From: Peptoniphilaceae bacterium
Lineage (GTDB): Bacteria; Bacillota; Clostridia; Tissierellales; Peptoniphilaceae
Length of the DNA stretch: 64,000 bases
Assembly (NCBI GenBank): GCA_910589545.1
Contig: CAJUSY010000047.1
Coordinates: forward strand, 25,554-89,553
Reading direction: 5' to 3'
Of the stretch, positions 17,738 to 24,424 are shown one piece after another; the first letter of the stretch is position 1, and each line of letters starts with the position of its first letter. The translations under genes and the position numbers were made by a program. The notes below the pieces were generated by a model. The model was not told the origin of the DNA. It made no database searches and was given only the letters and a program-made list of their open reading frames with translations.

Positions 17738-18386
17738 TTTAGCTCAAATTCAATCCAAAATCACTTCTATGGAAATTAAGTATCAAAGTGAATTGGCTGT
17801 AAAAAAATCAATAGAAAAAGAAATATTAGCTACCAAAAAAAGCGTTGATGCTCTTGAAAAGCAAATAGAAAAACTTGAGATCATCAAAATGCTCTATGAC
17901 AAGACTTCAGAATATTCAAGAGAACAAGCTAAAATTCAAATAGAAAACCTTGTAAGTAGATGTTTAAGTTATATCTTTGAAAAAGAAATGAATTTTAAAA
18001 TCGAAACAAAAATTAAAAATAGCAATCCTTCTGCTAAGTTTTTTATAGAAGAAAGCTTAGATATTGATGGTGAGATTAAAACTTTTACCTACGATATTGT
18101 AGATGCTAGAGGTGGGGGAGTAGTAGACATAGTTTCTTTGGCTCTAAGAATATCTTTTATCATGCTATATGAAAATAATCTTGCCAATATTATTGTACTT
18201 GATGAACCTTGTAAGCATGTTAGTGAAGACTATATACACAATGTAGCAAATTTTATCAATGAAATTAGTGAAGAATACAATAAACAAATTATAATGATTT
18301 CCCATAACGCTCACTTATCTGCTATTGGAGATATTAACTATAGAATTACAAATAGAAATAATACATCTGAAATAGATGTTATATAA
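17724..18386 (+). CDS. Rad50/SbcC-like ATPase, C-terminal half (signature, Walker B, H-loop)
   Basis: The 220-residue protein begins with about 60 residues of coiled coil, then a lobe carrying the other half of an ABC-type ATPase: a degenerate signature region 'DARGGGVVDIVSLALRI' (about residue 128), Walker B 'NIIVLDEPCKHVSEDY' (about 157) and the H-loop 'IIMISHNAHLSA' (about 191). No Walker A is present, so it must combine with the protein encoded at 15915 to form a nucleotide site. Its coiled coil is much shorter than that of the N-terminal half. It overlaps the preceding small ORF by 14 bases. The canonical LSGGE signature is replaced by a GGG-containing variant. Confidence 0.8.
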   Translation: MQKIDLAQIQSKITSMEIKYQSELAVKKSIEKEILATKKSVDALEKQIEKLEIIKMLYDKTSEYSREQAKIQIENLVSRCLSYIFEKEMNFKIETKIKNSNPSAKFFIEESLDIDGEIKTFTYDIVDARGGGVVDIVSLALRISFIMLYENNLANIIVLDEPCKHVSEDYIHNVANFINEISEEYNKQIIMISHNAHLSAIGDINYRITNRNNTSEIDVI

Positions 18387-18408
18387 TTTTCTATTATATA
18401 TCTAAATA

Positions 18409-18437
18409 TTGACAATCAACGGTATTTGTACTACACT
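18409..18437 (+). promoter_or_regulatory. Predicted sigma-A promoter of rny
   Basis: TTGACA (18409-18414), a 17-base spacer, then TACACT (18432-18437). It lies in the 118-base gap upstream of rny, and transcription would start near 18444. Confidence 0.65.
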
Positions 18438-18504
18438 AAAAGAGTAAATTTATCCAAAAGATTTATTTAATGAATATTGAAAATTGAATAAAGGGGGTGT
18501 ATTT

Positions 18505-20046
18505 ATGAGCACCGCGACATCTTTAATAATTGGTATTCTTGCCGCAATATTAGGTATTGTAATAGGTTTCTTTTTAAGAAAAAGCATGGCTGAGAAAAAA
18601 ATCAGAAGCGCTGAAGATTATGCTGTTAAAATAATTGAAGATGCAAACAAAGATGCTGAAACTAAGAAAAAAGAACTATTAGTAGAAGCAAAAGATGAAA
18701 TCTTTAAGATGAAAAGTGATTTAGATCGTGAAAACAAATCTCGATTGAAAGAAATCAGTCGTCAAGAAGATAGACTTAATTCTAAAGAAGAAAATTTAGA
18801 ACGAAAAAATGCATCATTAGAGAAGAAACATAAAAAGCTAGATTCAGAATTAAAAAAAGCTGATGATATGCAACAAAAAATTCAATCTATAATAGATGAA
18901 AAGGAATTAGAATTAGAAAAAGTTGCAGGATTAACAAGTGATGAAGCCAAGAACATTGTTCTTGATAGAGTTAAATCTGAAACAATACGTGAGCAAGCTG
19001 CTATTATTAAAGAAATCGAATCCAAAACTAAGGAAGAATCTGAAAAATTTGCAAGAGAAATCATTAGTACATCAATTCAAAGATATGCTGCAGATCAAGT
19101 AGCGGAATCTACTGTGTCTGTTGTTAATTTACCTAATGATGATATGAAAGGTAGAATCATTGGTCGTGAAGGTAGAAACATAAGAGCATTTGAAACTTTA
19201 ACAGGTGTAGATTTAATAATTGATGATACTCCAGAAGCTGTTGTATTATCAGCTTTTGATCCTGTAAGACGTGAAATTGCAAGAATTGCTTTGGAAAAAC
19301 TTATAGTTGATGGAAGAATTCATCCTACTAGAATTGAAGAAATGGTTGAAAAAGCCAAGAAAGAAGTAGATAATACTATAAGAGAAAAAGGCGAAGAAGC
19401 TTGCGATGAAACTAATGTACATGGTTTACATCCAGAATTGATTAAAATTCTTGGTAAACTACATTACAGAACAAGTTATGGACAAAATGTTCTTAAACAT
19501 TCTATTGAGGTATCTAATATTGCTGGAATGCTTGCAAGTGAATTAGGAGTAAATGTGAAATTAGCTAAAAGAGGTGGATTACTTCACGATTTAGGAAAAG
19601 CAATTGACCACGAAATCGAAGGACCACACGTTGAACTAGGCGTTAACGCCGCTAAAAGATTCAAAGAGCCTAAAGATGTTATCAATTGTATTGAGGCTCA
19701 TCATGGAGATGTTGAACCGACATGTATCGAATCTATATTAGTTCAATCTGCTGATGCAATATCAGCAGCAAGACCTGGAGCTAGACGTGAATCTATGGAA
19801 AACTATATCCAAAGATTAGAAAATCTAGAACAAATAGCTAATTCATTTGATGGTATTGAAAGTTCTTATGCTATACAAGCCGGTAGAGAAATCAGAATTA
19901 TGGTTAAACCAGAAGTTATTGATGAAAGCGCTATGGTTATATTAGCAAAAGATGTAGCTCATAAAATTGAAAGTGAATTAGAATATCCTGGACAAATTAA
20001 AGTAAATGTCATAAGAGAAAATAGGGTATCTGATTACGCAAAATAA
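18505..20046 (+). CDS. rny: Ribonuclease Y
   Basis: RNase Y is the membrane-anchored endoribonuclease that starts mRNA decay in many Firmicutes. The start is the ATG at 18505 with AAGGGGGTG upstream; a TTG at 18484 is in frame but lies before that site. The 513-residue protein has an N-terminal membrane segment (about 5-25), a long charged coiled coil (about 30-190), a KH domain ('MKGRIIGREGRNIRAFETLTGVD', about 215) and an HD domain with 'GGLLHDLGKAIDHE' (near 357) and 'EAHHGDVEP'. Its own promoter and a following terminator suggest a monocistronic unit. Confidence 0.98.
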   Translation: MSTATSLIIGILAAILGIVIGFFLRKSMAEKKIRSAEDYAVKIIEDANKDAETKKKELLVEAKDEIFKMKSDLDRENKSRLKEISRQEDRLNSKEENLERKNASLEKKHKKLDSELKKADDMQQKIQSIIDEKELELEKVAGLTSDEAKNIVLDRVKSETIREQAAIIKEIESKTKEESEKFAREIISTSIQRYAADQVAESTVSVVNLPNDDMKGRIIGREGRNIRAFETLTGVDLIIDDTPEAVVLSAFDPVRREIARIALEKLIVDGRIHPTRIEEMVEKAKKEVDNTIREKGEEACDETNVHGLHPELIKILGKLHYRTSYGQNVLKHSIEVSNIAGMLASELGVNVKLAKRGGLLHDLGKAIDHEIEGPHVELGVNAAKRFKEPKDVINCIEAHHGDVEPTCIESILVQSADAISAARPGARRESMENYIQRLENLEQIANSFDGIESSYAIQAGREIRIMVKPEVIDESAMVILAKDVAHKIESELEYPGQIKVNVIRENRVSDYAK

Positions 20047-20056
20047 GAATTAACTT

Positions 20057-20086
20057 AGAAGGTCAACATTTGTTGACCTTCTTCTA
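20057..20086 (+). terminator. Intrinsic terminator after rny
   Basis: AGAAGGTCAACA (20057-20068) pairs with TGTTGACCTTCT (20071-20082) around a TT core. The stem is strong; the T tract after it is short. Confidence 0.7.
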
Positions 20087-20114
20087 ATATGAAAAACTTT
20101 AAAGGGATTTAAAA

Positions 20115-20942
20115 ATGATTGATATGCACGTACATTCTACAGAAAGTGATGGAAGATTAAGTATTGAAGAAATTCAAAAAACTGCAAATAAAAATCATAT
20201 AGATGAAATTGCAATTACTGATCATGATATTTTAATGTCTGCTGATCCAGAACTTTATAATACTAACATCATTAAAGCTGTAGAATTTGGTATAACTTAC
20301 AAAAACAAAGAAGTACATATTCTTGGGTACTATGTAGATAGTTCCAATGAAAACTTACGAAAAATTTCTGAATTAGCTATAAATGATAGAGCAAATAGAA
20401 TTGATATTTTTGAGAAAAATTTTGCTAAATTCAGAATCAAAATTGACAAAGAAAAAGTCCTAAATTATAGTAAGGATAAAGTTTTTTCTAGAAGTAATTT
20501 AGCTCAATATTTAGTCGATATTAATATATGCAAAAATAAAAACGAAGCTTTTAACGAATATTTATCTTCAAAAGGTAAATGTTATGTCGCAAAAAACTTC
20601 ACATCACTACAAAACATTATTGATTCTATAAAATCAGCTAATGGAGTATGTGTATTAGCACATCCTATAACATTGAATGATGATAATATTGTAGATGAAA
20701 TAATAGAAATGGGTATTGATGGAATTGAAGTAATTAATTCAAAGCATTCATTTACTGATATCAAAAAATATTTAAATATAGCGATAAAAAACAAACTAAT
20801 ATATACAGCAGGAAGCGACTGTCATGGAAAGGAGTTTGATGGTAACTATTTAATGGGAAATTTTGCATTAAATTATACAACACTTAAATCTATAAAAAAA
20901 CTACACGAATTAAGGAGCAATTATGTTATCAAGAAAAATTAA
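20115..20942 (+). CDS. PHP-domain phosphoesterase
   Basis: The protein (275 residues) belongs to the PHP family of metal-dependent phosphoesterases related to YciV/RnaAM-type 3',5'-nucleoside bisphosphate phosphatases. Metal-ligand motifs are visible: 'MIDMHVHSTESDG' at the N-terminus, 'ITDHDILM', 'VCVLAHPITL' and 'TAGSDCHGKEFDG'. The exact substrate is not shown by the sequence; an oligonucleotide or nucleoside bisphosphate would fit the family. AAAGGGATT precedes the ATG. Its end overlaps the following aminotransferase gene by 20 bases, implying one transcript. Confidence 0.85.
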   Translation: MIDMHVHSTESDGRLSIEEIQKTANKNHIDEIAITDHDILMSADPELYNTNIIKAVEFGITYKNKEVHILGYYVDSSNENLRKISELAINDRANRIDIFEKNFAKFRIKIDKEKVLNYSKDKVFSRSNLAQYLVDINICKNKNEAFNEYLSSKGKCYVAKNFTSLQNIIDSIKSANGVCVLAHPITLNDDNIVDEIIEMGIDGIEVINSKHSFTDIKKYLNIAIKNKLIYTAGSDCHGKEFDGNYLMGNFALNYTTLKSIKKLHELRSNYVIKKN

Positions 20943-22089
20943 CAGTATAAATCCATCTTTAACACTCGAGTTGAGTGCTAAAATTAATAAATTAAAAAAA
21001 GAAGGAATAAAAGTCTATAACTTTACAGTTGGAGAACCAGACTTCAAGACTCCAAGATATATAATTGATAAAACTTTAGAGTACTTGGATAACGGAATTG
21101 TTAGATATACTGATACTAGCGGAATACCTGATTTACGAGAAGAAATAAGTTTAAAACTTAACAAATGTAATCATATAAAATGCGATAAAGATTCTATAGT
21201 TGTATCCACTGGTGCTAAACAAGCAATAGTTAATAGCTTATTTGCATTAACAAATCCTAATGATGAAGTTCTTATACCATCTCCATATTGGTTAAGTTAT
21301 CCTGAAATGTGTAAATTAACAGATTGTAAGCCTGTCATTTTACCATATAACGAAAACTTCAAAGTCGATGTCGATATATTAAACCAATATAAAAACTCAA
21401 ACACTAAATGTCTTATATTAAATAATCCTTCTAATCCTACAGGAGTTATCTATTCAGAAGAAGAATTACTTAGTATTGGTAATTGGGCAGTCGAAAATAA
21501 TGTATATATTATATCTGATGAAATTTACGAAAGATTATCATATGATAAAGAATTTATAAGTATAGGCTCATTATCTGATGAAATTAATGAGATAACAATA
21601 ACAATTAATGGTTTTTCAAAGGCTTATGCAATGACTGGATTCAGGTTGGGATATTCTTGTAGCATTAAGGAGGTCTCTAAGCTCATAAAAAGACTTCAAG
21701 GACATATTACATCCAATGCTAATACATTGAGCCAAATAGCCGGTTTAACAGCGTTAAAAGACGAATCTGATGAAGTAGAGAAAATGATTGGTGAATTTAA
21801 GTCCAGAAGAGACTATATAGTATCCAAACTAGATGAATTTGACATAGAATATATTTATCCAGCAGGAGCATTCTATATATTCATTAAAATAGATCAATTT
21901 TATAATAGTACAATTAATAATTCTTTAGAATTATGTAATGAATTGCTTTCCAAATATAACGTTGCATTCGTACCAGGTATTGTTTTTGGAGACGACAAAT
22001 ATATTAGAATGAGCTATGCAACAAGTATTGAAGACATTAAACAAGGATTAGAAAACTTACAAAATTTTATAGTAGATCAAAAAATATAG
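20923..22089 (+). CDS. Class I/II pyridoxal-phosphate aminotransferase (aspartate aminotransferase-like)
   Basis: This cytoplasmic enzyme transfers amino groups between amino acids and 2-oxo acids. The 388-residue protein shows the class I-gamma pattern: 'NFTVGEPDFKTPRYI' near the N-terminus, 'TGAKQAIVN', 'SPYWLSYPEM', 'LNNPSNPTGVIY' and the PLP-lysine segment 'TINGFSKAYAMTGFRLGY'. These features are closest to bacterial aspartate/prephenate-type aminotransferases, but substrate preference cannot be fixed from motifs. GGAG precedes the ATG. It overlaps the PHP gene upstream and is closed by a terminator whose stem includes its stop codon. Confidence 0.9.
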   Translation: MLSRKINSINPSLTLELSAKINKLKKEGIKVYNFTVGEPDFKTPRYIIDKTLEYLDNGIVRYTDTSGIPDLREEISLKLNKCNHIKCDKDSIVVSTGAKQAIVNSLFALTNPNDEVLIPSPYWLSYPEMCKLTDCKPVILPYNENFKVDVDILNQYKNSNTKCLILNNPSNPTGVIYSEEELLSIGNWAVENNVYIISDEIYERLSYDKEFISIGSLSDEINEITITINGFSKAYAMTGFRLGYSCSIKEVSKLIKRLQGHITSNANTLSQIAGLTALKDESDEVEKMIGEFKSRRDYIVSKLDEFDIEYIYPAGAFYIFIKIDQFYNSTINNSLELCNELLSKYNVAFVPGIVFGDDKYIRMSYATSIEDIKQGLENLQNFIVDQKI

Positions 22090-22115
22090 CAATTAAAATT
22101 TGCTATATTTTTTTG
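22086..22115 (+). terminator. Intrinsic terminator after the aminotransferase gene
   Basis: ATAGCAA (22086-22092) pairs with TTGCTAT (22100-22106), followed by ATTTTTTT. The stem includes the stop codon of the upstream gene. The last bases of the T tract run into the -35 box of the next promoter. Confidence 0.8.
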
Positions 22116-22141
22116 ACAATAGAGGAGGTTTTTGATAAAAT
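22113..22141 (+). promoter_or_regulatory. Predicted strong promoter of the Xer-type recombinase gene
   Basis: TTGACA (22113-22118), 17-base spacer, TAAAAT (22136-22141). This is one of the best consensus matches in the window. The predicted start of transcription (about 22148) falls inside the palindrome at 22144-22175. Confidence 0.7.
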
Positions 22142-22143
22142 TA

Positions 22144-22175
22144 TAATGTCACAAAATAATAATTTTGTGACATTA
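22144..22175. promoter_or_regulatory. 32-base palindrome over the recombinase transcription start (operator or 5' hairpin)
   Basis: TAATGTCACAAAAT (22144-22157) and ATTTTGTGACATTA (22162-22175) are exact reverse complements around AATA. There is no T tract after it, so it is not a terminator in the + direction. Its position at the start site suggests a repressor operator or a 5' mRNA stem. The regulator is unknown. Confidence 0.65.
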
Positions 22176-22205
22176 AGGTTATAGATTTTGGAGGTACTAT
22201 GAACT

Positions 22206-23186
22206 ATGAATAGCTATCCTATAATACTTATGGACTTTTTAGACTACTTAGAAACTATTAAAGGACGTTCGTCAAACACAGTTAAAGAATATGCTTACGA
22301 TATCAATTTAATGATTAAATACATTATAGCGCGTAAGCAAAATATAAAATTAAAATCATTTGATGATATTGTTAAGATTGATTCTTCTGATGTAGATTTG
22401 AATTTTTTCAAAAATATTGATGTTATTGATTTGCATTCTTTTATGGGATTTTTAGATCATAATAGATCCAATGGTTCGTCTACACGCAGTCGTAAAACTT
22501 CTAGTATCAGAACATTTTATAAGTATCTTATCAATATTAGAAAACTTGATATAATAAACCCTGCAGAACTCTTAGATTCGCCAAAAAAAAATATTAGACA
22601 ACCAGTATATCTTACTCTAGATGAATCACTAAATTTACTTAAAGTTATACTATGTGAAAAAGATGAAGAAATAAAAGCTCGTGATTACTGTATTACAGTG
22701 TTATTTTTAAACTGTGGCATGAGACTATCAGAGCTTAGTAGCATAAACATCGATCATATAAAAACAAATACATTGAGAGTTATCGGTAAAGGAAACAAAG
22801 AAAGAACTGTTTATCTAAATGATATGTGTTTAGATGCTTTAGATAATTATCTTAAAATAAGACCAGAAATCGATAATGACGCACTATTTATCAGCAAAAA
22901 AAGAAATCGAATGAGCAATCGTGCAATACAGTACCGAATAGAACATTATTTAAAAGTTGGTGGATTTGACACTAGTATATACAGTGTTCATAAATTACGC
23001 CACACAGCAGCTACTTTAATGTATCAATATGGTGATGTCGATATAAAAGTATTACAAGAGATTTTAGGACATGAATCAGTGTCCACCACACAAATATACA
23101 CACATGTAGATAATAATAGTTTAAGAAATGCAGTAAATAAGAACCCACTTAATAGCTTGAACAACGATTTAAAAAATAATAAGTAA
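22206..23186 (+). CDS. Tyrosine recombinase, XerC/XerD-like
   Basis: The protein (326 residues) is a phage-integrase-family tyrosine recombinase of the Xer type, which resolves chromosome dimers at dif with FtsK. It has an N-terminal SAM-like core-binding domain (about 1-115) and a catalytic domain with R173 ('GMRLSELSS'), K195 ('GKGNKERTVYL'), H262-x2-R265 ('HKLRHTAA'), H289 ('LGHESVSTTQIYTH') and the nucleophile Y298. GGAGGT at 22190 is 10 bases from this ATG; the ATG at 22199 is followed by a stop after four codons. The unusual palindromic promoter suggests dedicated regulation. Whether this is the sole dif recombinase or a XerC partner is not decidable here. Confidence 0.9.
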   Translation: MNSYPIILMDFLDYLETIKGRSSNTVKEYAYDINLMIKYIIARKQNIKLKSFDDIVKIDSSDVDLNFFKNIDVIDLHSFMGFLDHNRSNGSSTRSRKTSSIRTFYKYLINIRKLDIINPAELLDSPKKNIRQPVYLTLDESLNLLKVILCEKDEEIKARDYCITVLFLNCGMRLSELSSINIDHIKTNTLRVIGKGNKERTVYLNDMCLDALDNYLKIRPEIDNDALFISKKRNRMSNRAIQYRIEHYLKVGGFDTSIYSVHKLRHTAATLMYQYGDVDIKVLQEILGHESVSTTQIYTHVDNNSLRNAVNKNPLNSLNNDLKNNK

Positions 23187-23196
23187 GAAAGACAAA

Positions 23197-23259
23197 AAGA
23201 TCAAGACATGCGCTTGATCTTCATTACTGTTATTAGATAGTATTAGGAGTATAACAGTA
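23197..23259. terminator. Two hairpins between the convergent recombinase and yneA-like genes
   Basis: AAGATCAAG (23197-23205) pairs with CTTGATCTT (23213-23221), and TACTGTTAT (23225-23233) pairs with ATAACAGTA (23251-23259), the latter followed by T-rich sequence. They lie between two convergent stop codons and probably terminate from one or both sides. Confidence 0.55.
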
Positions 23260-23261
23260 TC

Positions 23262-23573
23262 TTATTTATTTATTAAAGGTATGTTCAAATGTTCGCCTAC
23301 TTTAATTGAGCTACCTTCTATAAATCTATTGTATTGTTTTATTATAGATATAAATTGTCTTGTACTCATATTATCAGGTTTGAATTTTATAGAAATTTTC
23401 CATAATGAGTCTGATGGTTCTACAATATAATACTCAGTGTTATATTCTTGATTTTCATAATTACCATAACTAAGATTAGACGTTAATACTAAAATCATCA
23501 AAGACAATGCTACAAAACAAATCGATATAAATCTAAAAAATTTGAACTTATTTGTAATTTTATATTTTTTCAT
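23262..23573 (-). CDS. yneA: YneA-like LysM membrane protein, probable SOS cell-division inhibitor
   Basis: The 103-residue protein has a basic N-terminus, one membrane segment (about residues 13-33) and an extracellular LysM-like domain ('YYIVEPSDSLWKISIKFKP...IKVGEHLNIPL', about 47-100). This is the architecture and size of YneA (B. subtilis, about 105 residues), which delays division during the SOS response. As in Bacillus it is divergent from lexA, and LexA-like boxes lie in the shared intergenic region. The sequence outside LysM is not conserved enough to prove orthology, so the assignment rests mainly on architecture and context. AGGAGG-like sequence precedes the ATG on the - strand. 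Confidence 0.75.
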   Translation of the reverse strand: MKKYKITNKFKFFRFISICFVALSLMILVLTSNLSYGNYENQEYNTEYYIVEPSDSLWKISIKFKPDNMSTRQFISIIKQYNRFIEGSSIKVGEHLNIPLINK

Positions 23574-23601
23574 ATTTCCTCCCGTTCAGAAACTATTTTC
23601 T

Positions 23602-23613
23602 GCACATATGTTC
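23602..23613. promoter_or_regulatory. LexA box 1 (yneA/lexA intergenic)
   Basis: GCACATATGTTC matches GAACATATGTTC at 11 of 12 positions. It is about 30 bases upstream of the yneA-like start. Confidence 0.7.
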
Positions 23614-23628
23614 TATGCTTTTATTCTA

Positions 23629-23640
23629 CAACATATGTTC
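23629..23640. promoter_or_regulatory. LexA box 2 (yneA/lexA intergenic)
   Basis: CAACATATGTTC matches GAACATATGTTC at 11 of 12 positions and lies 27 bases from box 1. The pair would cover the yneA-like promoter. Confidence 0.7.
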
Positions 23641-23679
23641 TTATATGTCAACAAAAGTTTTTATGTTCTATTAAAAAAG

Positions 23680-23693
23680 GAAACAAATGTTTC
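23680..23693. promoter_or_regulatory. LexA-like box 3 near the lexA promoter
   Basis: GAAAC-AAAT-GTTTC is a 14-base dyad whose core AAC-N4-GTT matches the LexA half-sites. It overlaps the -35 region of the lexA promoter, where self-repression would be expected. Confidence 0.55.
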
Positions 23694-23709
23694 ATTTCTT
23701 GAAGAAATA

Positions 23710-23718
23710 TGATATAAT
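23710..23718 (+). promoter_or_regulatory. Extended -10 promoter element of lexA
   Basis: TGATATAAT (23710-23718) is a consensus extended -10. No good -35 hexamer is visible 17 bases upstream. The lexA ribosome binding site and ATG follow 20-30 bases downstream. Confidence 0.6.
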
Positions 23719-23747
23719 CAAGAAAAGAATAGAAAAGGAGTATATTA

Positions 23748-24374
23748 ATGTACGATGATTTAACCTCTAAGCAAATAGAAATATTAAAATTTATAAAAAG
23801 ATATATAGATTACAAAGGATATCCCCCTGCTATTCGCGAAATTGGTGATAGTTTGAATATCAATTCTACATCAACTGTTCATAATAATATTTTGAAATTA
23901 GAAATGAAGGGTTATTTAAGAAGAGATCCTTTAAAAAATAGAGCTTTAGAAATTATAGATAGTGTTTATGAAGAACAAGAAAACGAAATAAAAAAAGAGA
24001 CTATAGATGTTCCTATTGTTGGAAAAGTTCAAGCTGGAATGCCAATTTTGGCCATAGAAAATGTCGAAGATACATTTCCTCTTCCTATTGAATATACATC
24101 ACAAGGTGTAGTATTTATTTTGAAAGTCCAAGGAGAATCTATGATTGAAGATGGAATATTAAACGGTGATAAGATAATTGTACGAAAACAAAATACTGCA
24201 AATAATGGAGATATTGTCGTTGCATTAATGGATGAATCAGCAACTGTTAAAAGGTTTTACAGACATTCAGACCATATTGAACTAAGACCTTCTAATTCAA
24301 CTATGTATCCTATTATTGTAAAAGATGTAGAAATTTTAGGAAAAGTTATTGGCCTATACAGAACTATTTATTAA
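23748..24374 (+). CDS. lexA: SOS repressor LexA
   Basis: LexA represses SOS genes and cleaves itself when RecA filaments form. The 208-residue protein has the winged-helix DNA-binding domain at the N-terminus ('LTSKQIEILKFIKRYIDYKGYPPAIREIG') and the S24 peptidase domain at the C-terminus. The cleavage site is A96-G97 in 'VQAGMP', the catalytic Ser is S131 ('QGESMIEDG') and the Lys is K168 ('SATVKRFYRH'). AAAAGGAG precedes the ATG. Boxes matching its own binding site lie upstream and at recA, so autoregulation is expected. Confidence 0.98.
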   Translation: MYDDLTSKQIEILKFIKRYIDYKGYPPAIREIGDSLNINSTSTVHNNILKLEMKGYLRRDPLKNRALEIIDSVYEEQENEIKKETIDVPIVGKVQAGMPILAIENVEDTFPLPIEYTSQGVVFILKVQGESMIEDGILNGDKIIVRKQNTANNGDIVVALMDESATVKRFYRHSDHIELRPSNSTMYPIIVKDVEILGKVIGLYRTIY

Positions 24375-24385
24375 ATAATACCAAG

Positions 24386-24420
24386 AAAGCCTTCTTATTT
24401 TGCAATAGGAAGGCTTTTAT
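24386..24420. terminator. Bidirectional terminator between lexA and ynbB
   Basis: AAAGCCTTC (24386-24394) pairs with GAAGGCTTT (24409-24417) and is followed by T on the + strand. On the - strand a shorter T-rich tail follows. The two genes converge here. Confidence 0.8.
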
Positions 24421-24424
24421 TAAT

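Noticed and set aside
15915..18386. Explaining the split Rad50-like genes as sequencing frameshifts
   Set aside because: Each part has its own start, the junctions are TAATG or short overlaps typical of coupled genes, and a small extra ORF lies between. A simple indel would not create this arrangement, though it cannot be fully excluded without relatives.
22144..22175. Palindrome as a dif site for the neighbouring recombinase
   Set aside because: Its length, spacer and sequence do not resemble the Firmicutes dif consensus, and it overlaps a promoter start.
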